A DNA stretch of 64,000 nt from contig NC_015671.1 in NCBI RefSeq assembly GCF_000218545.1, positions 2,232,001 to 2,296,000 of the forward strand, in the 5' to 3' direction. Position 1 is the stretch's first letter; the number at the start of each line of letters is the position of its first letter. Both the position numbers and the translations under genes were made by a program. The notes below the pieces were generated by a model that ran no database searches, was not told the DNA's origin, and worked only from the letters and a program-made list of their open reading frames with translations. This document shows positions 33,894 to 42,566 of the stretch, piece by piece. This DNA is from Cellulomonas gilvus ATCC 13127. Lineage in GTDB: Bacteria; Actinomycetota; Actinomycetes; Actinomycetales; Cellulomonadaceae.

Positions 33894-34916
33894 TCAGGAC
33901 GGTCGGCGCTCCCCCGGTGCCAGGATCGTGCGCACGCGCGCCACGTCGTCGTCCATCTGCGTGAGCAGCGCGTCGACCGAGTCGAACCGCAGCGTGGCGC
34001 GCAGCCGCTCGACGAGGTCGAGCACGATCTCCTCGTCGTACAGGTCCAGGTCCGTGCGGTCGAGCACGTACGCCTCGACACGGCGCTGCACGCCGTCGAA
34101 CGTCGGGTTGGTGCCGATCGAGACCGCGGCGGGCAGCGCGGGCTCGTCGGGCCCGACCGGCGTGCCGTCGGCCCGACGCGTGCGCCGCAGCCAGCCCGCG
34201 TACACGCCGTCCGCGGGCACCATGCCGTCCGCGTCCTGCGCCAGGTTCGCGGTCGGGAAGCCGAGCTCGCGGCCCCGTGCGTCGCCGTGCACCACCACGC
34301 CCCGGATCCGGTGCGGACGGCCCAGCACGTGCGCCGCCTGCACCACGTCGCCCGCCGCGAGCGCCTCGCGCACCCAGGTCGAGGACCAGCGTCGGTGCTG
34401 CCCCGGTGCGGCCGCGGGGCCGGCGCCGCCGGCCGCAGTGCTCGGCGTGATGTCGTCGATGACCTCGACCTCGAACCCGTGCTCGCGGCCGAGCGCGACC
34501 ATGGTCGACAGGTCGCCGGAGTTCTGCCAGCCGAACCGGACGTCCCGGCCGACGACGACCGTGCGGGCGCGCAGGCCCTCGACCAGGTACCGCACCACGA
34601 AGTCGCGCGGGGACTGGCGCGCGAAGTCGAGCGTGTACGGCAGCAGGAGGACGGCGTCGAGACCCGTCTGCTCGAGCAGGTCGAGCCGGTCGGCGTCGCC
34701 CGTGAGCAGCTCGGGTGCGTGACCCGGCTGGTGGACCTGCAGCGGGTGCGGCGTGAACGTCACCGCGACCGCGGCCGAACCCGCGGCGCGCGCGTCGTCG
34801 GCCATGCGGCGCAGCACGCTCGCGTGGCCGCGGTGCACGCCGTCGAAGTTCCCGATCGTGACGACGCAGGGGCCGAAGTCGGGGGGGACCTCGGACAGGT
34901 CGGACCAGCGCAGCAC
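33894..34916 (-). CDS. ribF: bifunctional riboflavin kinase/FAD synthetase
   Basis: A 340-residue enzyme making FMN then FAD. The N-terminal adenylyltransferase half shows [12 protein letters not shown] and [15 protein letters not shown]; the C-terminal kinase half shows [12 protein letters not shown] and SIGTNPTF, with [21 protein letters not shown] 34916 is supported by CATGAT 6 nt upstream. In most relatives it follows truB directly; here the cellulase gene separates them. I see no FMN riboswitch. Confidence 0.95.
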   Translation of the reverse strand: MLRWSDLSEVPPDFGPCVVTIGNFDGVHRGHASVLRRMADDARAAGSAAVAVTFTPHPLQVHQPGHAPELLTGDADRLDLLEQTGLDAVLLLPYTLDFARQSPRDFVVRYLVEGLRARTVVVGRDVRFGWQNSGDLSTMVALGREHGFEVEVIDDITPSTAAGGAGPAAAPGQHRRWSSTWVREALAAGDVVQAAHVLGRPHRIRGVVVHGDARGRELGFPTANLAQDADGMVPADGVYAGWLRRTRRADGTPVGPDEPALPAAVSIGTNPTFDGVQRRVEAYVLDRTDLDLYDEEIVLDLVERLRATLRFDSVDALLTQMDDDVARVRTILAPGERRPS

Positions 34917-35015
34917 GCGCCGATCATGCCACCGCGCGCCGCCGCCGGGTGCACGCGACCGCGCCGCGGTGGGCGGACGGCCCGCGCTCGCTCGACGCGG
35001 GCCGCCCGCGGTGGC

Positions 35016-35060
35016 GTCGGCCGCGGTGCGGGACACGGGGGTCCCGGCACCGCGGCCGAC
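35016..35060 (-). terminator. strong terminator of the cellulase gene
   Basis: 14-bp GTCGGCCGCGGTGC / GCACCGCGGCCGAC continued by GGGAC/GTCCC with one bulged base and a 6-nt loop, 27 nt beyond the cellulase stop. A second hairpin CGGCCCGCG/CGCGGGCCG (34978-35004) follows. Confidence 0.75.
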
Positions 35061-35086
35061 GGTTCAGCGCACGGCTCGGCGGCCGG

Positions 35087-38000
35087 TCAGCGGACCCGGA
35101 GCAGCGCGGCCTTCGACCACGCGGACCCGAGCGCGTTGCGCGCGACCACCTTGTACTGCGCGCCGTCGAGCGACCGGCTCGCGACGAGCGTGAGCCGCGT
35201 GCCCGTCGCACCGGGCACGGCCTTCCAGCTCGAGCTCCCGGGCGCCTTGACGTACCACGTGAGCGTCGCGGCCGGGTAGGCCAGCACGGTCGCCGAGAGC
35301 GTCACCTTCTGACCGGCACGCACGGTCGTGCCGTCGGGGTGGTCGACGAACCGCGGAGCGGCGCGCACCAGCGTGACCTTCGCGGCACGCGACGTCGCCG
35401 AGCCCGCGCGGTTGGTGAACACCGCGCGGTACCGGACGCCGTCGGTCGCCCGCGTGACCGCGACGACGAGCGTGCGCGAGGTCGCGCCCTTCACGTCCGT
35501 CCACGTCGACGAGCCGGGCCGCTGCTGCTGCCAGCGCACCGTCGGCGTCGGGTAGCCGGACGCGTCGGCCCTGAGCGTGACCTTGCGCCCCAGCGCCGCG
35601 GATGCCGACGCCGGGTGCGTGGTGACCACGGGCTTGACCGCACGGACGCGCAGCGTGGCGACGTCGCTCGTGGCGGTGCCGGCCGAGCTGGTGAACACCG
35701 CGCGGTACTGACGCCCGTCGGTGGCGGCGGTCGCCGTGACCGTCAGCGACGGGCTCGTCGCACCCGCGACCGTCTTCCACGTGCCGCCGGGCGCCCGCCA
35801 CTGCCACGTCACCGTGGGTGCGGGGGTCCCGCTCGCCGCGGCCGTGAACGTGGCCTTGGCCCCCAGCGCGACCGTCACGGACGCGGGCTGCGTGGTCACC
35901 ACGGGCGCCTGGGCCGTGACGCCCGCACCCAGGTCGTCGACGAACGAGACGACCCACGCCAGCGGCGCGTTCCAGTTGATCGTGAGCTCGTTGACCGACC
36001 ACGCCTCGATGCTGTCGACGTAGCACAGCTGCGGGGCGCACTCGTGGCCCTCGGGGTAGAGCCCGTTCATCACAGGATCCCACGTGCCGCGCTTGGAGTT
36101 CGGTCCACCTGCGACCGTGCCCGGCATCGGCGGCACGAGCCACCGGCTGTGCTGGTGGCTCGAGAACGTCGTGCCGTAGCCCGTCACGTAGGAGTTGTTG
36201 AGCGCGTTGCGCCCGAGCAGGTAGTCCATCGACTCGACGACGGCCGCCGCGAACGCCGGCTCACCCGTCAGGTCGTACGCGGTCGCCAGGATCACCTGCG
36301 TGTTGAGCACCATCGAGTTGGAGCCCCACTCGTAGGAGAGGTCCTCGCCGCCCGGGTAGGCCGTGCCGAAGGCCTCGGCCTGCTGCCACGCGAGGTACTT
36401 CTGCGCGCCCTCGACCACCGAGGCACGCACCGCGGCCCTGGTCGGCAGCTCGCTCGGCACCGTGGCCAGGTCCATCCGGCCGAGCGCGGCGACCGCGCCC
36501 CAGCTGAACGCACCGCGCGTCCAGATGTCGTCGTCGGCGTGCTCGCTCGCCAGCACGTCCGCCTCGTACTCGTCGGCGGCCGTGGTCAGGTACAGCTCGG
36601 CCGCGGCCCAGTAGAACTCGTCGGACACGTCGGCGTCGTCGTACGGGCCACCGCCGTTGGCGCCGGCCGAGGCCGGTGCGTACAGGTCGGGCACGCGCTG
36701 CGCGGCCGCGTACGCGGTCTCGGCGGCCTCGAGCAGCTCGTCCGCGAACGCGGCGTCGTACGCACGGAACAGGCGCGCGCCCTGCGCGGCCGTGGCCGCC
36801 AGGTTGAGCGTGGCCGCGGTCGACGGGCGGTGCAGGCGGCGCTGCTGCGGGTCGGCGGACGGCAGCAGGTCCAGGCCCGTCCAGCCCACGTCGTGGATCT
36901 TGTGGTGCACCAGGCCGTCCAGCGACCGGTCGTCGGTGTCCGAGACCGTCATGCCGGAGCCCGCAGGCACCTGCATCGCCAGGAAGAACTCGAGCTCCCA
37001 GCGCGCCTCGTCCAGGACGTCCGGCACGCCGTTGCCGCTCTCGTCGGCCGGCACGTCGAGCGTGCCGTCCGCGAACGCGTCGTCGCTCGCGTGGTCCACG
37101 TGCAGCGTGCGCTCGTACGCGCTCATGAGCTGCGCGACCGAGATGCCGCCGTTCACCACGTACTTGCCGTGGTCGCCCGCGTCGTACCAGCCACCGACGA
37201 CGTCGAGCGAGTACCCCTGCGGGCACGTCCACGACCCGTAGGACCACGACGCACCGTCGTCGGCCGCCGTAAGGCACGCGACGTCCTGGTCGCCCTTGTT
37301 GACGGCACCGTCGGGCCCGTCCACGTGGCCCGCGGGCCGGTCGTAGCGGTCGTCGGGGACGTCCACCGCGATGCCCGAGCGCACCGGGTAGTAGTAGTTG
37401 AGCGCGTCGTAGCGGAACTGCTCGTACAGGTCGTCGCCGATCGCGAACGGGTCGCTGCGGTCCTCGCCGACCACCAGGGTGTAACCCTGGCCCGCCGCGG
37501 TGACGTCGCTGAAGTCGATCGTCTGCACCGTGAGCTGCGACGTCGGGTCCACCCCCGCGGGCGTCGCCTCACCCTCGGCGACGACGGCGTGCGAGGCGTC
37601 CTGCAGCTGCCACGCGAGCGGCGTGGCCGACTCGCTCACGACCGTCGCGTTCTTGGGCCCGTTCGTGAGGTAGCCGAGCTGGTTGACGCGCACCGGACCG
37701 CGCGTGTCGGGCTCGTACGGCGGCGGCGGGGTCGCGACCTTCTTGAGCGACAGGCTCGTGATGCAGAACGTGAAGTCGCCGCGCGCGCCCATCTGGAGCG
37801 CGACCTGTCCCACGCCGACCGCGGGGTCGGCCGACTCCGCGGGGAACGTGAACGTGGACGTGAACGCGAGCGCGTGCTCGGTCAGGTCCGTGCTGAGCTC
37901 GGTGTTGTCGACGAACGCGGTCCGCCACGGTGCCGCGTTCTCGCCGACGACCGTGCGGATCGTCGCGCCGTTGGACGCGCTCGCGGTGTACGTGAGCTCG

Positions 38001-38725
38001 TAGTTGCCGCCCTCCTCGATCGGCAGGCCGTTGAGCACCAGCCCCGCGTACGTGCCGGCGGTCCCGGGGACCTCGAAGCACAGTGGCTCGCCCTCGCCGG
38101 CCTCCGACGTGACCGTCCAGCCGTCGTTGGTCCAGCCGTCGGGCAGCACGCCGTCGAACGTCGTGTCGGGCACGAGCTCCTGGCCGCTGTCGATCACGAA
38201 GTCGTCGATGCAGAGCGTGTAGTCCTGGGCCTGCGCGCCGAGCTGGAACGAGATGTTCCCGCTCCCGGAGAACTCGGGCTCCCACGTGAAGGAGTAGGCG
38301 TCGGTCTCGGTGCCGACCGAGACCGACGAGGCCACGTCGTCGGGGTAGCCGATGCCACCGCGCAGGTTGACCGTGACCGGGGACGTCGCGTGCGCGGTGA
38401 ACCCGACCGTGTACCGGTCACCCGCGGCGAAGTCGATGTCGTCGTGCTGGATCGCGACGTCCCACGGCTCGTCGGTCCCGGCGGGGACGACCACGCACAG
38501 CTCGCCGTCGACGACGCCGGTCGACATGGCGGGTCCTCCCCCGTAGCCGTACCAGCCCTGGGTGCCGTCGGAGAAGTCATGCACCTCGTCGAGGGGGTCG
38601 GCGGCCGCCAGGGGGGCGACGGCGACGCCGATCACGAGAGCGCCGGCGGCCACGCCACCGACGAGCGAAGCAGTGCGCGCGTGCCCGGACCGGGGCGCAC
38701 GCCAGGGGTACTTCGAGGAAACCAC
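35087..38725 (-). CDS. cenC: CenC-like modular endoglucanase (CBM4-CBM4-Ig-GH9-Ig-Ig-Ig)
   Basis: A 1212-residue secreted cellulase. Signal peptide about 1-41 (ending LAAA-DP). Two CBM4-like modules (about 44-175 and 180-325), an N-terminal Ig-like domain (333-420), a GH9 domain (about 440-925) and three Ig-like repeats to the end. Catalytic Asp515 and Asp518 lie in WYDAGDHGKY and the acid Glu913 in VNELTINW. The layout matches Cellulomonas fimi CenC, a processive endo-beta-1,4-glucanase, from family knowledge; a third C-terminal Ig repeat differs from the two I recall there. GTG 38725 is chosen because CAGGAG precedes it and the signal peptide then has normal length. Confidence 0.93.
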   Translation of the reverse strand: MVSSKYPWRAPRSGHARTASLVGGVAAGALVIGVAVAPLAAADPLDEVHDFSDGTQGWYGYGGGPAMSTGVVDGELCVVVPAGTDEPWDVAIQHDDIDFAAGDRYTVGFTAHATSPVTVNLRGGIGYPDDVASSVSVGTETDAYSFTWEPEFSGSGNISFQLGAQAQDYTLCIDDFVIDSGQELVPDTTFDGVLPDGWTNDGWTVTSEAGEGEPLCFEVPGTAGTYAGLVLNGLPIEEGGNYELTYTASASNGATIRTVVGENAAPWRTAFVDNTELSTDLTEHALAFTSTFTFPAESADPAVGVGQVALQMGARGDFTFCITSLSLKKVATPPPPYEPDTRGPVRVNQLGYLTNGPKNATVVSESATPLAWQLQDASHAVVAEGEATPAGVDPTSQLTVQTIDFSDVTAAGQGYTLVVGEDRSDPFAIGDDLYEQFRYDALNYYYPVRSGIAVDVPDDRYDRPAGHVDGPDGAVNKGDQDVACLTAADDGASWSYGSWTCPQGYSLDVVGGWYDAGDHGKYVVNGGISVAQLMSAYERTLHVDHASDDAFADGTLDVPADESGNGVPDVLDEARWELEFFLAMQVPAGSGMTVSDTDDRSLDGLVHHKIHDVGWTGLDLLPSADPQQRRLHRPSTAATLNLAATAAQGARLFRAYDAAFADELLEAAETAYAAAQRVPDLYAPASAGANGGGPYDDADVSDEFYWAAAELYLTTAADEYEADVLASEHADDDIWTRGAFSWGAVAALGRMDLATVPSELPTRAAVRASVVEGAQKYLAWQQAEAFGTAYPGGEDLSYEWGSNSMVLNTQVILATAYDLTGEPAFAAAVVESMDYLLGRNALNNSYVTGYGTTFSSHQHSRWLVPPMPGTVAGGPNSKRGTWDPVMNGLYPEGHECAPQLCYVDSIEAWSVNELTINWNAPLAWVVSFVDDLGAGVTAQAPVVTTQPASVTVALGAKATFTAAASGTPAPTVTWQWRAPGGTWKTVAGATSPSLTVTATAATDGRQYRAVFTSSAGTATSDVATLRVRAVKPVVTTHPASASAALGRKVTLRADASGYPTPTVRWQQQRPGSSTWTDVKGATSRTLVVAVTRATDGVRYRAVFTNRAGSATSRAAKVTLVRAAPRFVDHPDGTTVRAGQKVTLSATVLAYPAATLTWYVKAPGSSSWKAVPGATGTRLTLVASRSLDGAQYKVVARNALGSAWSKAALLRVR

Positions 38726-38743
38726 GCTGTCTCCTGAGCGGTT

Positions 38744-38757
38744 CGGCAGCGCTCCCA
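38744..38757 (-). promoter_or_regulatory. CelR/CebR-type operator of the cellulase gene
   Basis: CGGCAGCGCTCCCA (plus-strand reading) matches 12 of 14 positions of the TGGGAGCGCTCCCA box bound by the LacI-family cellulase repressors CelR/CebR. It lies in the predicted 5' leader, 18 nt before the GTG, a position that blocks transcript elongation when occupied. Cellobiose release of the repressor is the known mechanism. Confidence 0.75.
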
Positions 38758-38797
38758 CGGGAGGCGGACACGACACCCGATCGTCGCTGCTGAGCGG

Positions 38798-38826
38798 AAG
38801 GTAGTCGCGCCGCCGCTGTTCCGGAA
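38798..38826 (-). promoter_or_regulatory. candidate cellulase promoter
   Basis: TTCCGG (minus strand, 38826-38821), 17-nt spacer, TACCTT (38803-38798). Predicted start near 38791 gives a leader of about 65 nt that includes the CelR-type box. The -35 is part of the palindrome GTTCCGGAAC (38818-38827). Confidence 0.45.
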
Positions 38827-38841
38827 CCGGTCCCAAGCCTC

Positions 38842-38855
38842 GTGAATCGATTAAC
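38842..38855. promoter_or_regulatory. second LacI-family-like operator
   Basis: GTGAATCGATTAAC, a 14-bp dyad with one mismatched pair and the AANCGNTT core typical of LacI-family sites. It lies 16 bp upstream of the candidate -35 of the cellulase promoter and just after the truB stop. It is AT-rich against its surroundings. Confidence 0.55.
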
Positions 38856-38862
38856 CACCCGA

Positions 38863-39828
38863 TCAGGCGGGCGCGAGCACCAGCACCGGTCGGGTGCGCC
38901 CGTCACGGTCCGCGAGCAGCGCGACGAGCGTGCCGCTCGGCCCGATGCCCGCCACGACCTGGTCCACCACGCTGTGCGCGCGAGCGTCGGCGGGTGCGGC
39001 GCATCCGATGGCCTGCCCGTACCCGAGCGCGCGCTCCTCCTGCTCGGTCAGGGTGCGCACGGGGAACGTGGCCCGCGCCGCGTCCGCGAGCGGCGTCACG
39101 GTGAGCGGCACGTCGTCGGGCGTCGCGCCGAGGTCCTCGAGCGTGCGGGCCTCGGACAGCAGGTAGCCGCCCACGCGCGTCCGGCGCAGCGCGGTCAGGT
39201 GGCCCCCCACACCGAGCGCCGCACCCAGGTCGCGCGCCAGCGCCCGCACGTACGTGCCCGACGAGACCACCACGCGCACGTCGACGTCGAGGACAGCGTG
39301 GCCGTCGACCGCGGATGAGCGGGCGGGCCCGACCTCGAACTCGTGCACGGTGACGGGCCGTGCCGCCAGCACGACCTCCTCGCCGTCGCGCACGCGCGCG
39401 TACGCGCGCCGGCCGTCGACCTTGATGGCCGAGACCGCGCTGGGCACCTGCAGGACGGCACCGGTCAGCGTGCGGGCGGCGGCGGCCACGTCCTGGAGCG
39501 TCACGTGCCCGGCGTCGACCACCGCGACCACGTCACCCTCGGCGTCCTCGGTCGTCGTCGTCACGCCCAGGCGGATGGTCGCGCGGTACTCCTTGTCCGC
39601 ACCCACCACGTACGTGAGGAGCTTGGTGGCGCGTCCGATGCCGACCACCAGGACGCCCGTGGCCATCGGGTCGAGCGTGCCGGCGTGGCCCACCTTGCGG
39701 GTGCCGGCCAGCCGCCGCATGCGCGCGACCACGTCGTGCGACGTCAGGCCCTGCAGCTTGTCGACCACCACGAACCCGTCGGGCGCGGTGGGTCGGCGCG
39801 GCCGGTCGGCGGCCGGGGGGCGGTTCAC
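38863..39828 (-). CDS. truB: tRNA pseudouridine(55) synthase
   Basis: A 321-residue enzyme that isomerises U55 in tRNA. The catalytic aspartate is in KVGHAGTLDPMATG; other motifs are DKLQGLTSHDVV, AIKVDGRRAYARVRDG and VSSGTYVRALARDLG. The GTG start overlaps the stop of the upstream tetR gene (GTGA), so translation depends at least partly on the regulator's mRNA. In most actinobacteria truB follows rbfA; here a tetR/MFS pair separates them. Confidence 0.96.
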   Translation of the reverse strand: MNRPPAADRPRRPTAPDGFVVVDKLQGLTSHDVVARMRRLAGTRKVGHAGTLDPMATGVLVVGIGRATKLLTYVVGADKEYRATIRLGVTTTTEDAEGDVVAVVDAGHVTLQDVAAAARTLTGAVLQVPSAVSAIKVDGRRAYARVRDGEEVVLAARPVTVHEFEVGPARSSAVDGHAVLDVDVRVVVSSGTYVRALARDLGAALGVGGHLTALRRTRVGGYLLSEARTLEDLGATPDDVPLTVTPLADAARATFPVRTLTEQEERALGYGQAIGCAAPADARAHSVVDQVVAGIGPSGTLVALLADRDGRTRPVLVLAPA

Positions 39829-40403
39829 TCGGCGACCCGCTGCGCCGTGAGCGCCACGCAGTCCGTGAGCCCGTCGAGGCCCTCGTCCTGACCGCGGTGC
39901 GCCTCGGCGTCGACCGCGACGAGGACGTTCAGCAGCATGCCGAACGCCACGAACTGGCGGGCCTCGTCGGGCGTCGCACCCGTCCGCTCCGAGTAGAGCC
40001 GGAACGACTCCCCCAGGCAGTGCCGCGCGGCGCGCCCGACCTCGTCCTCGGTGCCCGCGATGAACCCGTGCATGAGCAGCCGCAGGAGGTCACGGTCGAC
40101 GATCAGGGACAGGTAGGCCTGACCCATGAGCCGCTCGGCGTCCGGGCCTGCGGGCACCGCGCCCAGCGCGGTCAGCACCTCGCCCGTCGCGGCCTGGTAC
40201 GCCGCCGCGAACAGCTCACGCTTCGACCCGAACAGGCGGACCACGTAGGGCTGCGAGACGCCCGCAGCGCGCGCCACCTCGTCGGTCGTCGCACCGTACC
40301 CGCCCTCGGCGAACACCCGCCGCGCGGCCGCCAGGATCTGCTCGCGGCGCTGGTCGGAGGACATGCGACCGCTCGACGCGGTCGTCTCCGTGGCTGAGCT
40401 CAT
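39825..40403 (-). CDS. TetR family transcriptional regulator
   Basis: A 192-residue repressor. The N-terminal helix-turn-helix is clear (ILAAARRVFAEGGYGATTDEVARAAGVSQPYVVRLFGSKRELF, about 23-66); the rest is a ligand-binding helical domain. It is divergent from an MFS exporter with 76 bp between start codons, the standard layout for a repressor of its neighbour's efflux pump. TAACCT 7 nt before the ATG predicts a leaderless mRNA. Its stop overlaps the truB start. Confidence 0.93.
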   Translation of the reverse strand: MSSATETTASSGRMSSDQRREQILAAARRVFAEGGYGATTDEVARAAGVSQPYVVRLFGSKRELFAAAYQAATGEVLTALGAVPAGPDAERLMGQAYLSLIVDRDLLRLLMHGFIAGTEDEVGRAARHCLGESFRLYSERTGATPDEARQFVAFGMLLNVLVAVDAEAHRGQDEGLDGLTDCVALTAQRVAE

Positions 40404-40405
40404 GG

Positions 40406-40434
40406 TTGACAGGTTATCAGCCGATGCCTACGGT
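40406..40434 (+). promoter_or_regulatory. promoter of the MFS exporter
   Basis: TTGACA (40406-40411), a 17-bp spacer, TACGGT (40429-40434). This is the best sigma-70-type promoter in the window; start predicted near 40441. Confidence 0.8.
40411..40416 (-). promoter_or_regulatory. -10 box of tetR (leaderless)
   Basis: TAACCT on the minus strand, 7 nt before ATG 40403. It overlaps the -35 end of the opposing promoter, so the two cannot be used at once. Confidence 0.55.
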
Positions 40435-40442
40435 CCACCTTG

Positions 40443-40456
40443 TTAGTAATCACTCA
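40443..40456. promoter_or_regulatory. candidate TetR operator
   Basis: TTAGT-AATC-ACTCA, an imperfect dyad exactly at the predicted transcription start of the MFS gene. A second dyad, TGACAGGTTATCA (40407-40419), covers the -35 region and the tetR -10. Both are AT-rich islands. Binding here would repress both genes. Confidence 0.45.
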
Positions 40457-40479
40457 ATGCCACCTTGCAGGGAGCCCTC

Positions 40480-41988
40480 ATGTCCGACACCCTCCCGGGG
40501 CCGGTCCCGGCAGCCGCCGGCCGTTCGCGGCGTCCGGTCGGCACCGCAGTCGCGCTGCTCGCGGCGTCGCTGCCCATGTTCATGGCCACGCTCGACAACC
40601 TCGTCATGACCACCGCCCTGCCCGTGCTGCGCACCGAGCTCGACGCCTCGCTGCAGGAGCTGCAGTGGATGGTCAACGCGTACACGCTCTCGTTCGCGTC
40701 GCTCATGATCGCGGCGGCCACGCTGGGCGACCGGCTCGGACGACGCCGCGTGTTCGTCGGCGGAATCGCGCTGTTCGCGCTCGCCTCGGTCGCGTCGGCC
40801 CTCGCGGGGTCGCCCGAGCAGCTGATCGCCGCCCGCACGCTCCAGGGCGTCGGCGCGGCGGCCGTCATGCCGCTGTCCCTCACGCTCCTGGCCGCCGCGG
40901 TGCCGCCCGCGCGCCGCGCCATGGCGATCGGCATCTGGGGAGCGGTGTCCGGCGTGGGCGTCGCGCTGGGCCCGGTCATCGGCGGTGCGGTGGTCGAGGG
41001 GATCTCCTGGCAGGCCATCTTCTGGATCAACGTCCCCGTCGCCGTCGTCGCGGTCCCGCTCGTCCTGCGCGCACTGCCCGAGTCGCGCGGGCGCCGGCAG
41101 CGCATCGACGTGCCCGGGCTCCTGCTGGCCGGGTCGGGCGTGCTCGCGGTGGTGTGGGCCGTGGTCAACGGCAACGACCACGGCTGGGGCTCGGGTCGCG
41201 TCGTCGGCGCTCTGGTCGCCGGCGCGGTCCTGCTCGTCGGCTTCCTGCGCCGGGAGGTCGGGACCGACCACCCGCTCGTCCCGCTCCACCTGTTCCGCGT
41301 GCGCTCGTTCTCGGTCGCCAACGGCAGCGCGTTCCTGTTCTCGGTGGGCGTGTTCGGCACGGTGTTCGTGCTCTCGCAGTACCTGCAGGTCGCGATGGGC
41401 TACAGCCCGCTCGAGGCCGGGCTGCGCACGCTGCCGTGGACCGCCGCGCCGATGCTCGTCGCGCCCGTCGCCGGGCTCCTCGCACCGCGCCTCGGCGTCC
41501 GCCCGCTGCTCACCACCGGGCTCGCGCTCCAGGCCGTGGGACTCGCGTGGATGGCGGCCGTCGTCAGCCAGACCTCGGGCTACGCGGACATCGTCCCGGG
41601 CCTCGCGCTCGCCGGCATCGGCATGGGCCTGACGTTCGCGCCCGCCGCGACCGCCGTGCTCGCCGACATGGCACCGGACGACCACGGCACCGCGAGCTCG
41701 GTCAACGCCACGCTGCGCGAGGTGGGCGGTGCGATCGGCGTCGCCGTCATCGTGGCCGTGTTCCAGGCGGCCGACGGCACGCTCACCCCGGACGGCTACG
41801 TCCAGGGCCTGCAGCCCGCGGCGTTCGTGGGCGCCGCGACCGTCGGCGTCGGCGCACTGGTCGCGGCCCTCATGCCCCGCGCCACCGGGCGTCTGGCGGG
41901 CACGGTCGTCTCGACCGGCGAGGTGCAGCACGCGCCCACCGACGTCGCCCCGCAGCACGACGACGAGCCGGTGCTCGCGGGCCGCTGA
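40480..41988 (+). CDS. MFS drug exporter, DHA2 (14-TM) type
   Basis: A 502-residue membrane transporter with about 14 hydrophobic segments. DHA2 features: FMATLDNLVMTTALPVL in helix 1, LGDRLGRRRVFVGG after helix 2 (motif A) and GIWGAVSGVGVALGPVIGG in helix 5 (motif C of antiporters). It probably expels hydrophobic compounds by proton antiport; the substrate is unknown and most likely also the TetR ligand. ATG 40480 with GGGAG upstream is preferred over TTG 40465. Confidence 0.92.
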   Translation: MSDTLPGPVPAAAGRSRRPVGTAVALLAASLPMFMATLDNLVMTTALPVLRTELDASLQELQWMVNAYTLSFASLMIAAATLGDRLGRRRVFVGGIALFALASVASALAGSPEQLIAARTLQGVGAAAVMPLSLTLLAAAVPPARRAMAIGIWGAVSGVGVALGPVIGGAVVEGISWQAIFWINVPVAVVAVPLVLRALPESRGRRQRIDVPGLLLAGSGVLAVVWAVVNGNDHGWGSGRVVGALVAGAVLLVGFLRREVGTDHPLVPLHLFRVRSFSVANGSAFLFSVGVFGTVFVLSQYLQVAMGYSPLEAGLRTLPWTAAPMLVAPVAGLLAPRLGVRPLLTTGLALQAVGLAWMAAVVSQTSGYADIVPGLALAGIGMGLTFAPAATAVLADMAPDDHGTASSVNATLREVGGAIGVAVIVAVFQAADGTLTPDGYVQGLQPAAFVGAATVGVGALVAALMPRATGRLAGTVVSTGEVQHAPTDVAPQHDDEPVLAGR

Positions 41989-41997
41989 CCCCGGACG

Positions 41998-42037
41998 CGC
42001 CAGGAGGCGGGACCCTGCTGGGTCCCGCCTCCTGGCG
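41998..42037. terminator. bidirectional terminator between MFS gene and rbfA
   Basis: Perfect 18-bp stem, arms 41998-42015 and 42020-42037, with a 4-nt loop; one of the longest hairpins in the window. It isolates the inserted exporter unit from rbfA. Confidence 0.85.
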
Positions 42038-42050
42038 TACGTCGGTGAGG

Positions 42051-42500
42051 TCAGGGACGCTCGCCGTGCTCCTCGTCGCCCTCGCCCGGGCGCCGGTAGG
42101 GGTCCGCATCGCCCGCGTAGGTCGCCGCGGCAGCGAGCCGCTGCACCTCCGCGTCCCGACGAGCGGCCGCGGCCAGCGCCTCCTCGAGGTGCGCCGCCGT
42201 CTCCGGCACCGCGTCGAGGTGGAACGCGAGCGTCGGCGTCAGCCGGATCCCGGTCTGCTTGCCGACCTCGGACCGGATGATGCCCTTGGCGGACTCGAGC
42301 GCCTTCGCGCTGTCCGCGCGCGCCTCGTCGTCGCCGAGCACCGTGTAGTACACGTCCGCATGCTGCAGGTCGCCGGTCACCCGGACCTCGGTGACCGTCA
42401 CGAACCCGAGCCGCGGGTCCTTCACACGCGTGTCGAGCATCTGCGCGACCACCTGCTGGACCCGCTCGGCCAGCTTGCGCGCCCGTCCGGTATCTGCCAC
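42051..42500 (-). CDS. rbfA: 30S ribosome-binding factor A
   Basis: A 149-residue KH-like maturation factor for 16S rRNA. Pattern: RKLAERVQQVVAQMLDTRVKDPRLGFVTVTEVRVTGDLQHADVYYTVLG, then RTPTLAFHLDAVPE-like C-terminal end (RLTPTLAFHLDAV). A charged tail extends past the fold. GTG 42500 has GGAAGGAAG upstream. It follows infB past a hairpin. Confidence 0.94.
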   Translation of the reverse strand: MADTGRARKLAERVQQVVAQMLDTRVKDPRLGFVTVTEVRVTGDLQHADVYYTVLGDDEARADSAKALESAKGIIRSEVGKQTGIRLTPTLAFHLDAVPETAAHLEEALAAAARRDAEVQRLAAAATYAGDADPYRRPGEGDEEHGERP

Positions 42501-42566
42501 CAGATCTTCCTTCCGCTAGGACCGGCCCGACCACCGCCCGCCCTCGGCGCCGCCGGGGAGAGCGGA

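Noticed and set aside
34917..35086. FMN riboswitch before ribF
   Set aside because: The region holds the cellulase terminators and a leaderless-type ribF start; no conserved RFN-element segments are recognisable.
40480..41988. Biosynthetic gene cluster resistance pump
   Set aside because: No biosynthetic genes surround the exporter; it is isolated within a translation gene block.
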